Shown: one piece after another, positions 1 through 7,494 of the stretch
Layout of the letters: every line of letters begins with the position of its first letter
Position numbering within the stretch: the first letter of the stretch is position 1
Source of the DNA: DATBIO01 sp036556965
Lineage (GTDB): Bacteria > Acidobacteriota > Vicinamibacteria > Fen-336
Length of the DNA stretch: 10,879 bases
Direction of reading: 5' to 3'
Assembly: GCA_036556965.1 (NCBI GenBank)
Contig: DATBIO010000020.1
Location: 1 to 10,879, forward strand
Program-made: the position numbers and the translations under genes
Notes under the pieces: generated by a model
Seen by the model: the letters and a program-made list of their open reading frames with translations, nothing else
Told to the model about the DNA's origin: nothing
Database searches by the model: none

Positions 1-162
1 CGGCGCGAGCTCTACCTGGACAAGCTCATGGTGGATTGCCAGGCCTGCCCGCGGAACCTCTGCTGCGACGAGACGGCCATGGTGCGGCGGCCGCCCGCGG
101 ACGCCACCGCCACCGGAGAGAAGGAAGGCGAGGCGCCGGGCGCGGGAGCGAACCTCGCGTGA
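1..162 (+). CDS. C-terminus of a GNAT acetyltransferase, probably N-acetylglutamate synthase type (partial)
   Basis: An open frame enters from the left edge and ends at TGA 160-162, leaving 53 residues. They contain the motif LYLDKLMVDC, then CxxCP and CCDETAM, that is C-x2-C-P-x4-C-DE-x-AM, with cysteines at visible residues 13, 16, 21 and 22. From memory, short single-domain bacterial N-acetylglutamate synthases (ArgA-like GNAT proteins) end in a similar K-x3-DC-x2-CP-x4-CDE-x-AM block. Such an enzyme acetylates glutamate with acetyl-CoA, the first step of arginine synthesis, which fits the argG, argJ and argH genes that follow. A low-complexity tail rich in Ala, Gly and Glu (about residues 33-53) follows the motif. 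The acetyl-CoA-binding GNAT core lies outside the window, so the family call rests on this motif and context only. The gap to argG is 46 bases. Confidence 0.65.
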   Translation, partial: RRELYLDKLMVDCQACPRNLCCDETAMVRRPPADATATGEKEGEAPGAGANLA

Positions 163-195
163 CGAGCCGCGCGCGCGGCGTCAACCCCGGGACGG

Positions 196-201
196 AAGGA
201 G
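196..201 (+). promoter_or_regulatory. Ribosome binding site of argG
   Basis: AAGGAG lies 7 bases before the TTG at 209-211. This spacing favours TTG 209 over the in-frame GTG at 215, which would be 13 bases away. The match to the anti-Shine-Dalgarno sequence is the clearest among the + strand genes of this window. Confidence 0.7.
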
Positions 202-208
202 AGAAGCC

Positions 209-1441
<1,233 letters not shown>

Positions 1442-1452
1442 GCGCCTCCCCC

Positions 1453-2667
1453 ATGCTGGATACGGCGGCGGGCGCGGGCCTGGGCGCCGTCACCGCGCCG
1501 CGCGGCTTCCGCGCGGCGGGCGTGGCCGCCGGCATCAAGCCCGAGGGCCTCGACCTCGCCCTCCTGGTGGCGGACTGGGGCTGCACGGCGGCGGGGGTCT
1601 TCACCCAGAACCGCGCCGCGGCGGCGCCCGTCATCCTCTCGCGCGAGCACCTGGCAAGCGGACAGGCGCGGGCGGTGGTGGTCAACGCGGGCTGTGCCAA
1701 CGCCGCCACCGGACCCCAGGGCCTGCGCGACGCCCAGGAGATGGCGGAGGTCGCCGCGCGCGTCGCGGGCTGCCGGGCGCGCGAGGTGGTGGTGGCCTCC
1801 ACCGGCGTGATCGGCGTCCCCCTGCCCATGGAGCGGGTGCGCGCCGGGATCGAGGCGGCGGGCGCCGCCCTGGGCCCCGACGGCGGCGCGCGCGCCGCCC
1901 GCGCCATCATGACCACGGACACGCGCCCCAAGGAGACGGTGGTGGAGTTCGCCCTGGGCGGAGCCACCGCGCGCATCGGGGCCATGGCCAAGGGCGCGGG
2001 CATGATCGCGCCCAACATGGCCACCATGCTCGCCTTCTTCACCACGGACGCGGCCGTCGACGCGCGCCTCCTGCGTCGCGCGCTGGCGGAGGCGGTGGGC
2101 GTGAGCCTCAACCGCATCACCGTGGACGGGGACACCTCCACCAACGACATGGCGGTGGTGCTGGCCAGCGGCGCCCTCAGCGCGCGCGCCGTCATGGAGG
2201 AGGACCGGGACTTCGACGCCTTCCGCTCCGCCTTGAGCGAGGCCTCGCGCCGGATCGCGGGGATGATCGTGCGCGACGGCGAGGGCGCCACGCGGGTGGC
2301 GGAGGTGCGGGTGGAGGGGGCGCGCGTGGAGTCGGAGGCCGACCGCATCGCGCGCACGGTGGCGGAGTCGCCGCTGGTGAAGACCGCGCTGTGCGGGGGC
2401 GACCCCAACTGGGGCCGCATCCTGGCCGCGGTGGGCCGCGCGGGGGTGGAGGTGGACCAGGGCGAGGTCGACATCCACCTGGGCCGCGTCTGGGTCTGCG
2501 AGGGCGGCCAGGCGCGCCGCTACGACGAGGACGCCGCGCGCGCCGCCCTGCTCGAGGACCCCGTCCGCATCACCGTCCGCCTGCGCGCGGGGCGCGCCTC
2601 GGGCTGGATGTGGACCTGCGATTTCAGCCACGGCTACGTGGACGTGAACGCCCACTACCGGAGCTGA
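1453..2667 (+). CDS. argJ: Glutamate N-acetyltransferase / ornithine acetyltransferase (ArgJ)
   Basis: ArgJ moves the acetyl group from N-acetylornithine to glutamate, releasing ornithine and recycling the acetyl group. Some family members also use acetyl-CoA and so act as N-acetylglutamate synthase. The 404-residue product has the family length. The self-cleavage block KGAGMIAPNMATML is at 180-193. By family knowledge the precursor is cut between Ala190 and Thr191, and Thr191 (codon 2023-2025) becomes the nucleophile of the beta chain. Other landmarks are STGVIG 116-121, TTDTRPK 154-160, DGDTSTND 225-232, CGGDPNWGRILAAVGRAG 314-331 and the typical C-terminal end GYVDVNAHYRS 394-404. The start is uncertain. 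ATG 1453 lies 11 bases after the argG stop. TTG 1438 overlaps that stop as TTGA and would add five residues. Neither has a clear Shine-Dalgarno sequence, so translation is probably coupled to argG. The frame is open far upstream through argG, but that part is not coding. Confidence 0.97.
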   Translation: MLDTAAGAGLGAVTAPRGFRAAGVAAGIKPEGLDLALLVADWGCTAAGVFTQNRAAAAPVILSREHLASGQARAVVVNAGCANAATGPQGLRDAQEMAEVAARVAGCRAREVVVASTGVIGVPLPMERVRAGIEAAGAALGPDGGARAARAIMTTDTRPKETVVEFALGGATARIGAMAKGAGMIAPNMATMLAFFTTDAAVDARLLRRALAEAVGVSLNRITVDGDTSTNDMAVVLASGALSARAVMEEDRDFDAFRSALSEASRRIAGMIVRDGEGATRVAEVRVEGARVESEADRIARTVAESPLVKTALCGGDPNWGRILAAVGRAGVEVDQGEVDIHLGRVWVCEGGQARRYDEDAARAALLEDPVRITVRLRAGRASGWMWTCDFSHGYVDVNAHYRS

Positions 2668-2677
2668 CGGGGGGCCG

Positions 2678-3493
2678 TTGCTCGATCCCGACATCCGGCG
2701 CTTCTACGACCGCTACGACGAGGGCGCGCGCCTGGGCCAGGGACCGTTCCAGCTCGAGGGCGAGCGGACGCGCGAGCTCCTCCTCCGCTACCTGCCCCCC
2801 GCTCCCGCGCGGGTCCTGGACGTGGGGGGCGGGGCCGGCGCCTACGCCTGCTGGCTGGCCGGCCTGGGCTACGAGGTGGCGCTGGTGGACCCGGTGCCCC
2901 GCCACGTGGAGGCGGCGCGGCGCGCCTGCGCCGGCCACCCCGCGCGCGCGATCGCCTCCGCCCGGGAGGGCGACGCGCGCGATCTCCCCTTCGGCGACGA
3001 GAGCCAGGACGCCGTCCTCCTCCTCGGCCCGCTCTACCACCTGCCCGAGCGGGCGGACCGCCAGCGCGCCCTGCGGGAGGCGGCGCGCGTGGCGCGGCCG
3101 GGCGCGCCCGTGCTCGCCGCGGCCATCTCGCGCTTCGCCTCGCTCCTGGACGGCCTGGCCACGGACGCGCTTCGCGACCCCGCCTTCGCCGCCATCGTGG
3201 AGCGCGACCTGGCCGACGGCCGGCACCGCAACGACACCGGCCGCATCGAGTACTTCACCACCGCCTACTTCCACCGCCCCGAGGAGCTGGGGGCGGAGGT
3301 GGGGGCGGCGGGCCTCGAGCTGGAGGCGGTGCTGGGCATCGAGGGACCGGGCTGGCTGACCGCGGGCTTCGCCGAGCGGTGGGCCGACGCGGAGGGGCGC
3401 GCGCACATCCTGTGGGCGGCGCGGACGGCGGAGAGCGAGTCCTCGCTGATCGGCGTGTCCGCCCACCTGCTGGCGGTGGCGCGGCGCCGGTGA
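2678..3493 (+). CDS. Class I SAM-dependent methyltransferase of unknown substrate
   Basis: The 271-residue product has a Rossmann-type methyltransferase fold. Motif I VLDVGGGAG is at 47-55, and the acidic residue ending the second strand (VALVD) is Asp71. GDARDLPF is at 98-105 and VLLLGPLYHLPERADRQRAL at 113-132. The C-terminal half contains EYFTTAYFHRPEEL (191-204), IEGPGWL (221-227) and a closing SLIGVSAHLLAVARRR (256-271). These segments recall a widespread family known mostly as methyltransferase-domain proteins, with no substrate I can name. No signal peptide or membrane segment is seen, so it is probably cytosolic. The TTG start at 2678, 10 bases after the argJ stop, is favoured because the protein then begins DIRRFYDRYDE, like family members. 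Its ribosome site is only a run of G (2669-2674). It sits between argJ and argH with gaps of 10 bases on both sides, so it is probably co-transcribed, but no arginine step needs a methyl transfer. Confidence 0.87.
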   Translation: MLDPDIRRFYDRYDEGARLGQGPFQLEGERTRELLLRYLPPAPARVLDVGGGAGAYACWLAGLGYEVALVDPVPRHVEAARRACAGHPARAIASAREGDARDLPFGDESQDAVLLLGPLYHLPERADRQRALREAARVARPGAPVLAAAISRFASLLDGLATDALRDPAFAAIVERDLADGRHRNDTGRIEYFTTAYFHRPEELGAEVGAAGLELEAVLGIEGPGWLTAGFAERWADAEGRAHILWAARTAESESSLIGVSAHLLAVARRR

Positions 3494-3497
3494 GGGG
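3492..3497 (+). promoter_or_regulatory. Probable ribosome binding site of argH
   Basis: GAGGGG lies 6 bases before the GTG at 3504-3506 and overlaps the stop codon of the methyltransferase gene (TGA 3491-3493). Termination there could feed re-initiation at argH. This supports the GTG start, which yields the conserved beginning MKLWGGNYEG. Confidence 0.5.
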
Positions 3498-3503
3498 CGC
3501 GCG

Positions 3504-4856
3504 GTGAAGCTCTGGGGCGGCAACTACGAGGGCGACCCCGACCGCGCCTTCTGGGCGTTCGGCCGGTCGCTGCCCTTCGACCGCCGCCTGGTGGCGGAGG
3601 AGATCGCGGCCTCCCGCGCCTACGTCCGCGCGCTGGCCGCCTGCGGCGCGCTGGGCACCGGGGAGGCGGCGCGCCTGGACGAGGGCCTCGCCGCGCTGGC
3701 CGCGCGCGTGCGGGACGACCCGGGGCGGCTGGATACCGACGACGAGGACGTGCACAGCTTCGTGGAAGCGCGCCTGGGCGAGGAGCTGGGCGAGCTGGCC
3801 TCGCAGATGCACGTCGGGCGCAGCCGCAACGAGCAGGCGGTGACCGCGCTCCGCCTCTGGGTGCGGGCGGCCATCGACCGCCTGCGCGCGGCCACCACCG
3901 GGCTGGTGGAGGCCCTGTGCGACCAGGGCGAGGCGGGGGCCGACGCCGTGATGCCCGGCTTCACCCACACGCGCGCGGCCGAGCCGATCACCTTCGGCCA
4001 CTTCGCCGGCGCGCACGCCTGGGCCCTCGTGCGGGGTGGCCAGCGCCTGCGGGAGGCGCGGCGGCGGGTGAACGTGCTGCCCCTCGGCGCGGGCGCCCTG
4101 GCCGGCACCACCCTGCCCCTCGACCGCGAGGCCCTGGCCCGGGACCTGGGCTTCGAGGCGGTGGCGGAGAACGCGCTCGACGCCGTGAGCGACCGCGACT
4201 TCGCCGCCGAGTTCGTGTTCGCCTGCGCCCTGCTCCAGACGCAGATGAGCCGCCTGAGCGACGACCTCATCCGCTTCTCCGGGCCGGAGCACGCCTTCTT
4301 CGCCCTGCCCGAGGCCTACACCACCGGCTCCAGCCTGATGCCGCAGAAGAAGAACCCGGACGCCCTGGAGCTCGTGCGCGGCAAGGCCGCGCGCGTGGAC
4401 GGCCACGTGGTGGCCCTGCTCGCTCTGTTGAAGGGCCTCCCCACCGGCTACCAGAAGGACCTCCAGGAGGACAAGGAGGCGGTCTTCGACACCGCGGACA
4501 CGGTGGAGGGGTCCCTGGCCGTCCTCTCCGGCGTGGTGCGCGGCCTGCGCCTCGACCGCGCGGCCATGCGCCGCGGCTGCACGGACGACATGCTGGCGGC
4601 CTCGCTGGCGGTGGCCCTGGCCCGCGAGGGTGTGCCCTTCCGCACGGCGCATGCGCGCGTGGGAGCGCTGGTGGCGAAGGCGCAGCGGGAGGGCGTGCCC
4701 TTGCGCGCGGCCGCCGCCGCCGAGCTGAGCCCGGCCGTGCTCGGCGCGCTCGACCTCGAGACGGCCGTGCGCGCCAAGGCCGCGCGGGGGGGGACGGCCC
4801 CCGATGCCGTGCGCGCGTCCCTCGCCGCCGCCCGCGCCGCGGCTATTGCTGGCTGA
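3504..4856 (+). CDS. argH: Argininosuccinate lyase
   Basis: ArgH splits argininosuccinate into arginine and fumarate, the last step of arginine synthesis. It belongs to the fumarase/aspartase superfamily, whose members are homotetramers. The 450-residue product has family length. It begins KLWGG as homologues do. The substrate block HVGRSRNEQ is at 103-111 (many lyases have Asp where this one has Glu110). GFTHTRAAEPITFGH is at 152-166 with the expected His155. The signature GSSLMPQKKNPD is at 275-286 on the mobile catalytic-serine loop, and GYQKDLQEDKE is at 315-325. The C-terminal part after about residue 370 is alanine-rich but keeps the family pattern (FRTAHARVGALV, 379-390). The GTG start has a fair ribosome site. 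The gene closes the operon, and its last 14 bases overlap the end of the convergent aminopeptidase gene. No terminator is visible after it. Confidence 0.97.
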   Translation: MKLWGGNYEGDPDRAFWAFGRSLPFDRRLVAEEIAASRAYVRALAACGALGTGEAARLDEGLAALAARVRDDPGRLDTDDEDVHSFVEARLGEELGELASQMHVGRSRNEQAVTALRLWVRAAIDRLRAATTGLVEALCDQGEAGADAVMPGFTHTRAAEPITFGHFAGAHAWALVRGGQRLREARRRVNVLPLGAGALAGTTLPLDREALARDLGFEAVAENALDAVSDRDFAAEFVFACALLQTQMSRLSDDLIRFSGPEHAFFALPEAYTTGSSLMPQKKNPDALELVRGKAARVDGHVVALLALLKGLPTGYQKDLQEDKEAVFDTADTVEGSLAVLSGVVRGLRLDRAAMRRGCTDDMLAASLAVALAREGVPFRTAHARVGALVAKAQREGVPLRAAAAAELSPAVLGALDLETAVRAKAARGGTAPDAVRASLAAARAAAIAG

Positions 4857-7407
4857 CCCTCACGTCGTCCACCGCCGCCTCCACCAGCGAGGCGCCGCTC
4901 GCGTCGGCGGCGTCGACCAGGATGCGGACGGTCTGGCCCGCGAACGCGCTGACGTTGGCGCTCAAACCGGTCCAGGCCCCGTTGCGGTTGACGGCCGCCC
5001 CCGCCACGTTGAGGACGGTGGCGGTCGTCGCTCCCACCACGCGCACGCGGAGGTAGTCGGCGCTCGAGGCGTTGGACCCGTGCGCGAAGGAGTAGCTCAG
5101 GGACAAGGTGAGCGTGCCGCCCGCGGGCAGGGCGATGGGCGGTGACTGCATCGAGCTGACCCCCCCGTCGAGGTCGTGCTCGCCCGCGGAGGCCCCGGCC
5201 AGGCGTCCCGTCACCAGGTCGCTGACCCCGCTCACCGTGGTGCCGAGCTGCTTGGCCCCGCTCGAAGTGGTGGCGTCGGGGTTGCCGCGCTCCCAGAGGC
5301 CGGCGGTGGCGGTGTCGGTTCCCGCGGCGTTGCGCGTCCAGCCCCGGTCCGTCTCGAAGTCGTCGAAGAAGACGGTGGCGGTGGGCGGGCTGCTCACCGC
5401 GAAGACCAGGTCGTCGTGGTCGATGTAGCCGCCGGTGGCGCAGGGCGAGGCCGTGCCCTGGTAGCGGAAGCGCGCGCGCACGGCCTGCAAGGGCCCTGAC
5501 GGCAGGGTGTAGGTCGCGCTCAGCGTCTGCGCGCCGGCCGCCGGCGGGGTGAGGGTGGCCAGGAAGGTCCAGCCGGGGGCGCTGGCGTTGGCCGTGTAGT
5601 ACAGGTCGAGCCGGTCCGCGGAGGGAGTGGTCCAGGCCCAGACCGTGGCCTCCACGCGCACGGTCTTCCCCGCCGCGAACAGGCTGCCGTCGGTGGTGGA
5701 GACCCGTATCCGGTCGTTGCTCTCGTCGGCGTGGAAGGTGCCGGAGGTCCCGTCCGCGCACGAGTCGTTGATGGTGTTGGGCTGGTTGGGCTCGGGGCCG
5801 CGGCCGTCCCGCCCGTTCAGGAGGGCGCCGGAATCGCAGGAGCTGCCCACGGTGGAGCATCGCGGCGCCTGCACGGCGGCGTCGAACACCGCCGTCTGGG
5901 CGGAGCCTCCGCCGGTCGCGGTCACCGTCACGTCGTCCGATGCCTGCGCGGCGCCGTCGCTCACCGTCAGGCGGAAGACGTAGGTGCCGGCGGCGGGGGG
6001 CGTCACCGTGGCCACCGCCTGCGTGGCATTGCCGATGGTCGCGGCGGCGCCGGACACCTGCGTCCACGCGTAGGCGAGCGGGCCGGGCCCGGCGTCGGGA
6101 TCGCTGGACGCGCTCCCGTCGAGGGAGGCGGCGGTGCCCGCGGCCACGGTGCGGTCGGGACCGGCGCTGGCCACCGGCGGCACGTTGCCCCCCCCGGGGA
6201 AGCCGCCCTTGGCCAGCTCGGCCATGTAGGCGGCGGAGAGCTTGGCGAACTTCAGGGCGTGGTTCGCGTTGTTGCCGCTCTGGGCCAGGGTGTCGTTGGC
6301 GGTGTGGATGGTCTGGTTGTGCTGGCCGAACACGGCCTCGAAGGGGAACGAGGCCACGAAGCCCTGCGTGTTCCAGGAGGCGTGGTCGGAGCAGGCATAC
6401 CCGCATTGCGTGGTGGTGCGCGGCAGCCCGAGGTAGGCGTCCACCAGCTGGCCCAGGAAGGCGTTCTGGGCGGCGTTGGTGCGGTCGGTGATGAGGACGA
6501 TGTCCGCGGAGGGGGTGCCGAAGAAGTTGGTCATGTCGAGCTGGAGCACGCCCACCACGTTCACGCCCGTGTTTCGGTACTGCGTGGCGATGTCCTGCGA
6601 GCCGCGCAGGCCCACCTCCTCCGCGGCATAGGCCATGAACTTCACCGTGCGCTGCGGCCGGTAGCCGCGGGCCATGGCGGCCCGGATCACCTCGGAGAGG
6701 CTGGCCACGCCGGAGGCGTCGTCGTCCGCGCCCGGGGCCCGGCTCGTCGAGCAGTTGCTGCCCGCCACCGAGTCCTGGTGGGCGCCCAGCACCACCACCT
6801 CGCCGGGCAGCGTCGTGCCCTGGATGGTGAGGATGACGGAGGGCTGGGGCGTGGTGGCGGCGGGGTGGGCGAAGAGCTCGACGCTGACGTCCGCGCGGCC
6901 CTGGGCGTAGCCCTGCCAGAGGTTCCGGATCCAGGTGGCCGACTGCTGGCCCGTGGGGCAGTTGTGGTAGCGCGTGAAGTGGGCGGCCAGGCTGGAGATG
7001 GTGCTGCGGACGTTCGTCTCCAGGAGGTCGGACATCAGGGCCTGGACCACGGGGCCGTTGTCGAGCGTGTACTCCACCAGCGGCTCGACGGGAGCGAGCT
7101 CGGCCTCCTGGGCCGCCGCCTTGAGGGCGGCCTCGCGCGAGGGGTGGGCCATGAAGCCGCCGCACCGGCGCAGGCGCTCGTGCACGAGCCCCGCCAGGAG
7201 GGGGATGCGGTCCTCCCGGATCCGCGCCACCACCACCGCGCCGTCCGCCTCCACGACCAGGGTGTCCCCCCGCCCGCTGGCGGCCAGGGCGCCCTGGAGC
7301 TGGGCCGCCTCCTCGCGGCCGATGGTGATCCAGACATCGCGGTCGGGAGCGGCCAGGGCGGGACCGGCCAGGAGGAGGAGGGCGAGGAAGGAGCGCGCGA
7401 GCCGCAT
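4843..7407 (-). CDS. Secreted M28 leucyl-type aminopeptidase with PKD-like domain and duplicated C-terminal tail
   Basis: The 854-residue precursor is a two-zinc exopeptidase that removes N-terminal residues from peptides outside the cytoplasm. A signal peptide (residues 1 to about 20, MRLARSFLALLLLAGPALA) precedes a propeptide of about 100 residues. The catalytic domain (about 120-400) carries all expected metal and catalytic residues: His210 (GAHQDS), Asp228 (GADDDASG), general base Glu263 with Glu264 (AAEEVGLRGSQD), Asp291 (LQLDMTN) and His368 (IHTANDTL). The CGYAC pair Cys335/Cys339 matches the disulfide of the Vibrio (Aeromonas) proteolyticus aminopeptidase, which this domain resembles closely from memory. 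A PKD-like domain follows (about 408-498), then tail modules A (505-671, four cysteines) and B (676-854, MAM-like or jelly-roll-like). The tail is shared with the upstream endopeptidase. ATG 7407 has GGAGG close upstream. No sorting motif such as PEP-CTERM is seen at the end (VSQQ). The gene may be expressed with the endopeptidase gene 87 bases upstream. Confidence 0.95.
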   Translation of the reverse strand: MRLARSFLALLLLAGPALAAPDRDVWITIGREEAAQLQGALAASGRGDTLVVEADGAVVVARIREDRIPLLAGLVHERLRRCGGFMAHPSREAALKAAAQEAELAPVEPLVEYTLDNGPVVQALMSDLLETNVRSTISSLAAHFTRYHNCPTGQQSATWIRNLWQGYAQGRADVSVELFAHPAATTPQPSVILTIQGTTLPGEVVVLGAHQDSVAGSNCSTSRAPGADDDASGVASLSEVIRAAMARGYRPQRTVKFMAYAAEEVGLRGSQDIATQYRNTGVNVVGVLQLDMTNFFGTPSADIVLITDRTNAAQNAFLGQLVDAYLGLPRTTTQCGYACSDHASWNTQGFVASFPFEAVFGQHNQTIHTANDTLAQSGNNANHALKFAKLSAAYMAELAKGGFPGGGNVPPVASAGPDRTVAAGTAASLDGSASSDPDAGPGPLAYAWTQVSGAAATIGNATQAVATVTPPAAGTYVFRLTVSDGAAQASDDVTVTATGGGSAQTAVFDAAVQAPRCSTVGSSCDSGALLNGRDGRGPEPNQPNTINDSCADGTSGTFHADESNDRIRVSTTDGSLFAAGKTVRVEATVWAWTTPSADRLDLYYTANASAPGWTFLATLTPPAAGAQTLSATYTLPSGPLQAVRARFRYQGTASPCATGGYIDHDDLVFAVSSPPTATVFFDDFETDRGWTRNAAGTDTATAGLWERGNPDATTSSGAKQLGTTVSGVSDLVTGRLAGASAGEHDLDGGVSSMQSPPIALPAGGTLTLSLSYSFAHGSNASSADYLRVRVVGATTATVLNVAGAAVNRNGAWTGLSANVSAFAGQTVRILVDAADASGASLVEAAVDDVRVSQQ
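4846..5895 (-). repeat. C-terminal two-module cassette, copy 1 (in M28 aminopeptidase)
   Basis: This part encodes aminopeptidase residues 505-854. Module A (5395-5895) contains GPEPNQPNTI, ADESNDRIRVS and AATVWAW-type strands, with cysteines 517, 524, 550 and 656. Module B (4846-5382) begins VFFDDFE and ends VDDVRVSQQ. A hand alignment with the cassette at 7498-8550 gives about 67% identical residues (module A about 70%, module B about 64%) and a single one-residue gap. The DNA is also similar: 27 bases at 5770-5796 are identical to 8422-8448. The function is unknown; a binding, folding or secretion role is possible. Confidence 0.9.
5914..6186 (-). other. PKD-like domain of the M28 aminopeptidase
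   Basis: Aminopeptidase residues 408-498 start with PPVASAGPDRTV and LDGSASSDPD. They continue with AYAWTQVSG and end with GTYVFRLTVSDG and a closing DDVTVTAT. This is the usual order of strands in PKD/REJ-like Ig-fold domains of secreted bacterial enzymes. Such domains act as spacers or bind polymers; which applies here is not visible. Confidence 0.85.
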
Positions 7408-7411
7408 GTGT

Positions 7412-7416
7412 CCTCC
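7412..7416 (-). promoter_or_regulatory. Ribosome binding site of the M28 aminopeptidase gene
   Basis: On the minus strand GGAGG is followed by ACAC and the ATG at 7407-7405. The spacing of 4 bases is short but usable. The start is supported independently by the signal peptide that begins directly at this ATG. Confidence 0.7.
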
Positions 7417-7447
7417 GGAGAGAGCCTACGGGAAGGACGGCGGTGAG

Positions 7448-7475
7448 GGGCCCGGCGGGGAGTCCCGCCGGGCCC
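7448..7475 (-). terminator. Perfect 12-bp hairpin between the two peptidase genes (terminator-like, no U-tract)
   Basis: The arms 7448-7459 and 7464-7475 are exact inverted repeats (GGGCCCGGCGGG against CCCGCCGGGCCC) around the loop GAGT. The hairpin starts 19 bases after the endopeptidase stop codon (TAG at 7497-7495) and ends about 40 bases before the aminopeptidase ATG. On the minus strand it is followed by CTCACCG, not a run of T, so it is not a classic intrinsic terminator. It may partly terminate, protect the 3' end of the upstream mRNA, or set the expression ratio of the two genes. Confidence 0.55.
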
Positions 7476-7494
7476 TATATGAGCGTACGAACGG

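Noticed and set aside
161..182. GC palindrome just after the partial acetyltransferase gene (perfect 12-bp core at 167-178, outer arms GACG/CGTC)
   Set aside because: The core is an alternating CG run that would form only a short stem, the arms are interrupted by a two-base bulge, and no T-run follows. Too weak to call a terminator or attenuator.
163..208. Possible arginine operator (ARG box) or promoter before argG
   Set aside because: No AT-rich ARG-box-like palindrome and no convincing -35/-10 pair was seen in these 46 bases, so argG is probably transcribed from further upstream.
6208..7050. Glutaminyl cyclase, another M28-fold possibility
   Set aside because: The two-zinc aminopeptidase ligands, AAEE general base motif and CGYAC disulfide all match leucyl aminopeptidases.
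4448..7165. Very long minus-strand open frame (905 codons) in a different frame from the aminopeptidase
   Set aside because: Its product is Arg/Gly/Pro-rich with no recognisable domain, while the overlapping aminopeptidase frame has a signal peptide, catalytic residues and repeats. Long open shadow frames are expected at this GC content.
7476..7494. TATAT-containing stretch on the minus strand as a promoter for the aminopeptidase
   Set aside because: A CATATA-like -10 can be drawn, but there is no supported -35 at proper spacing, and the strong hairpin lies directly downstream.
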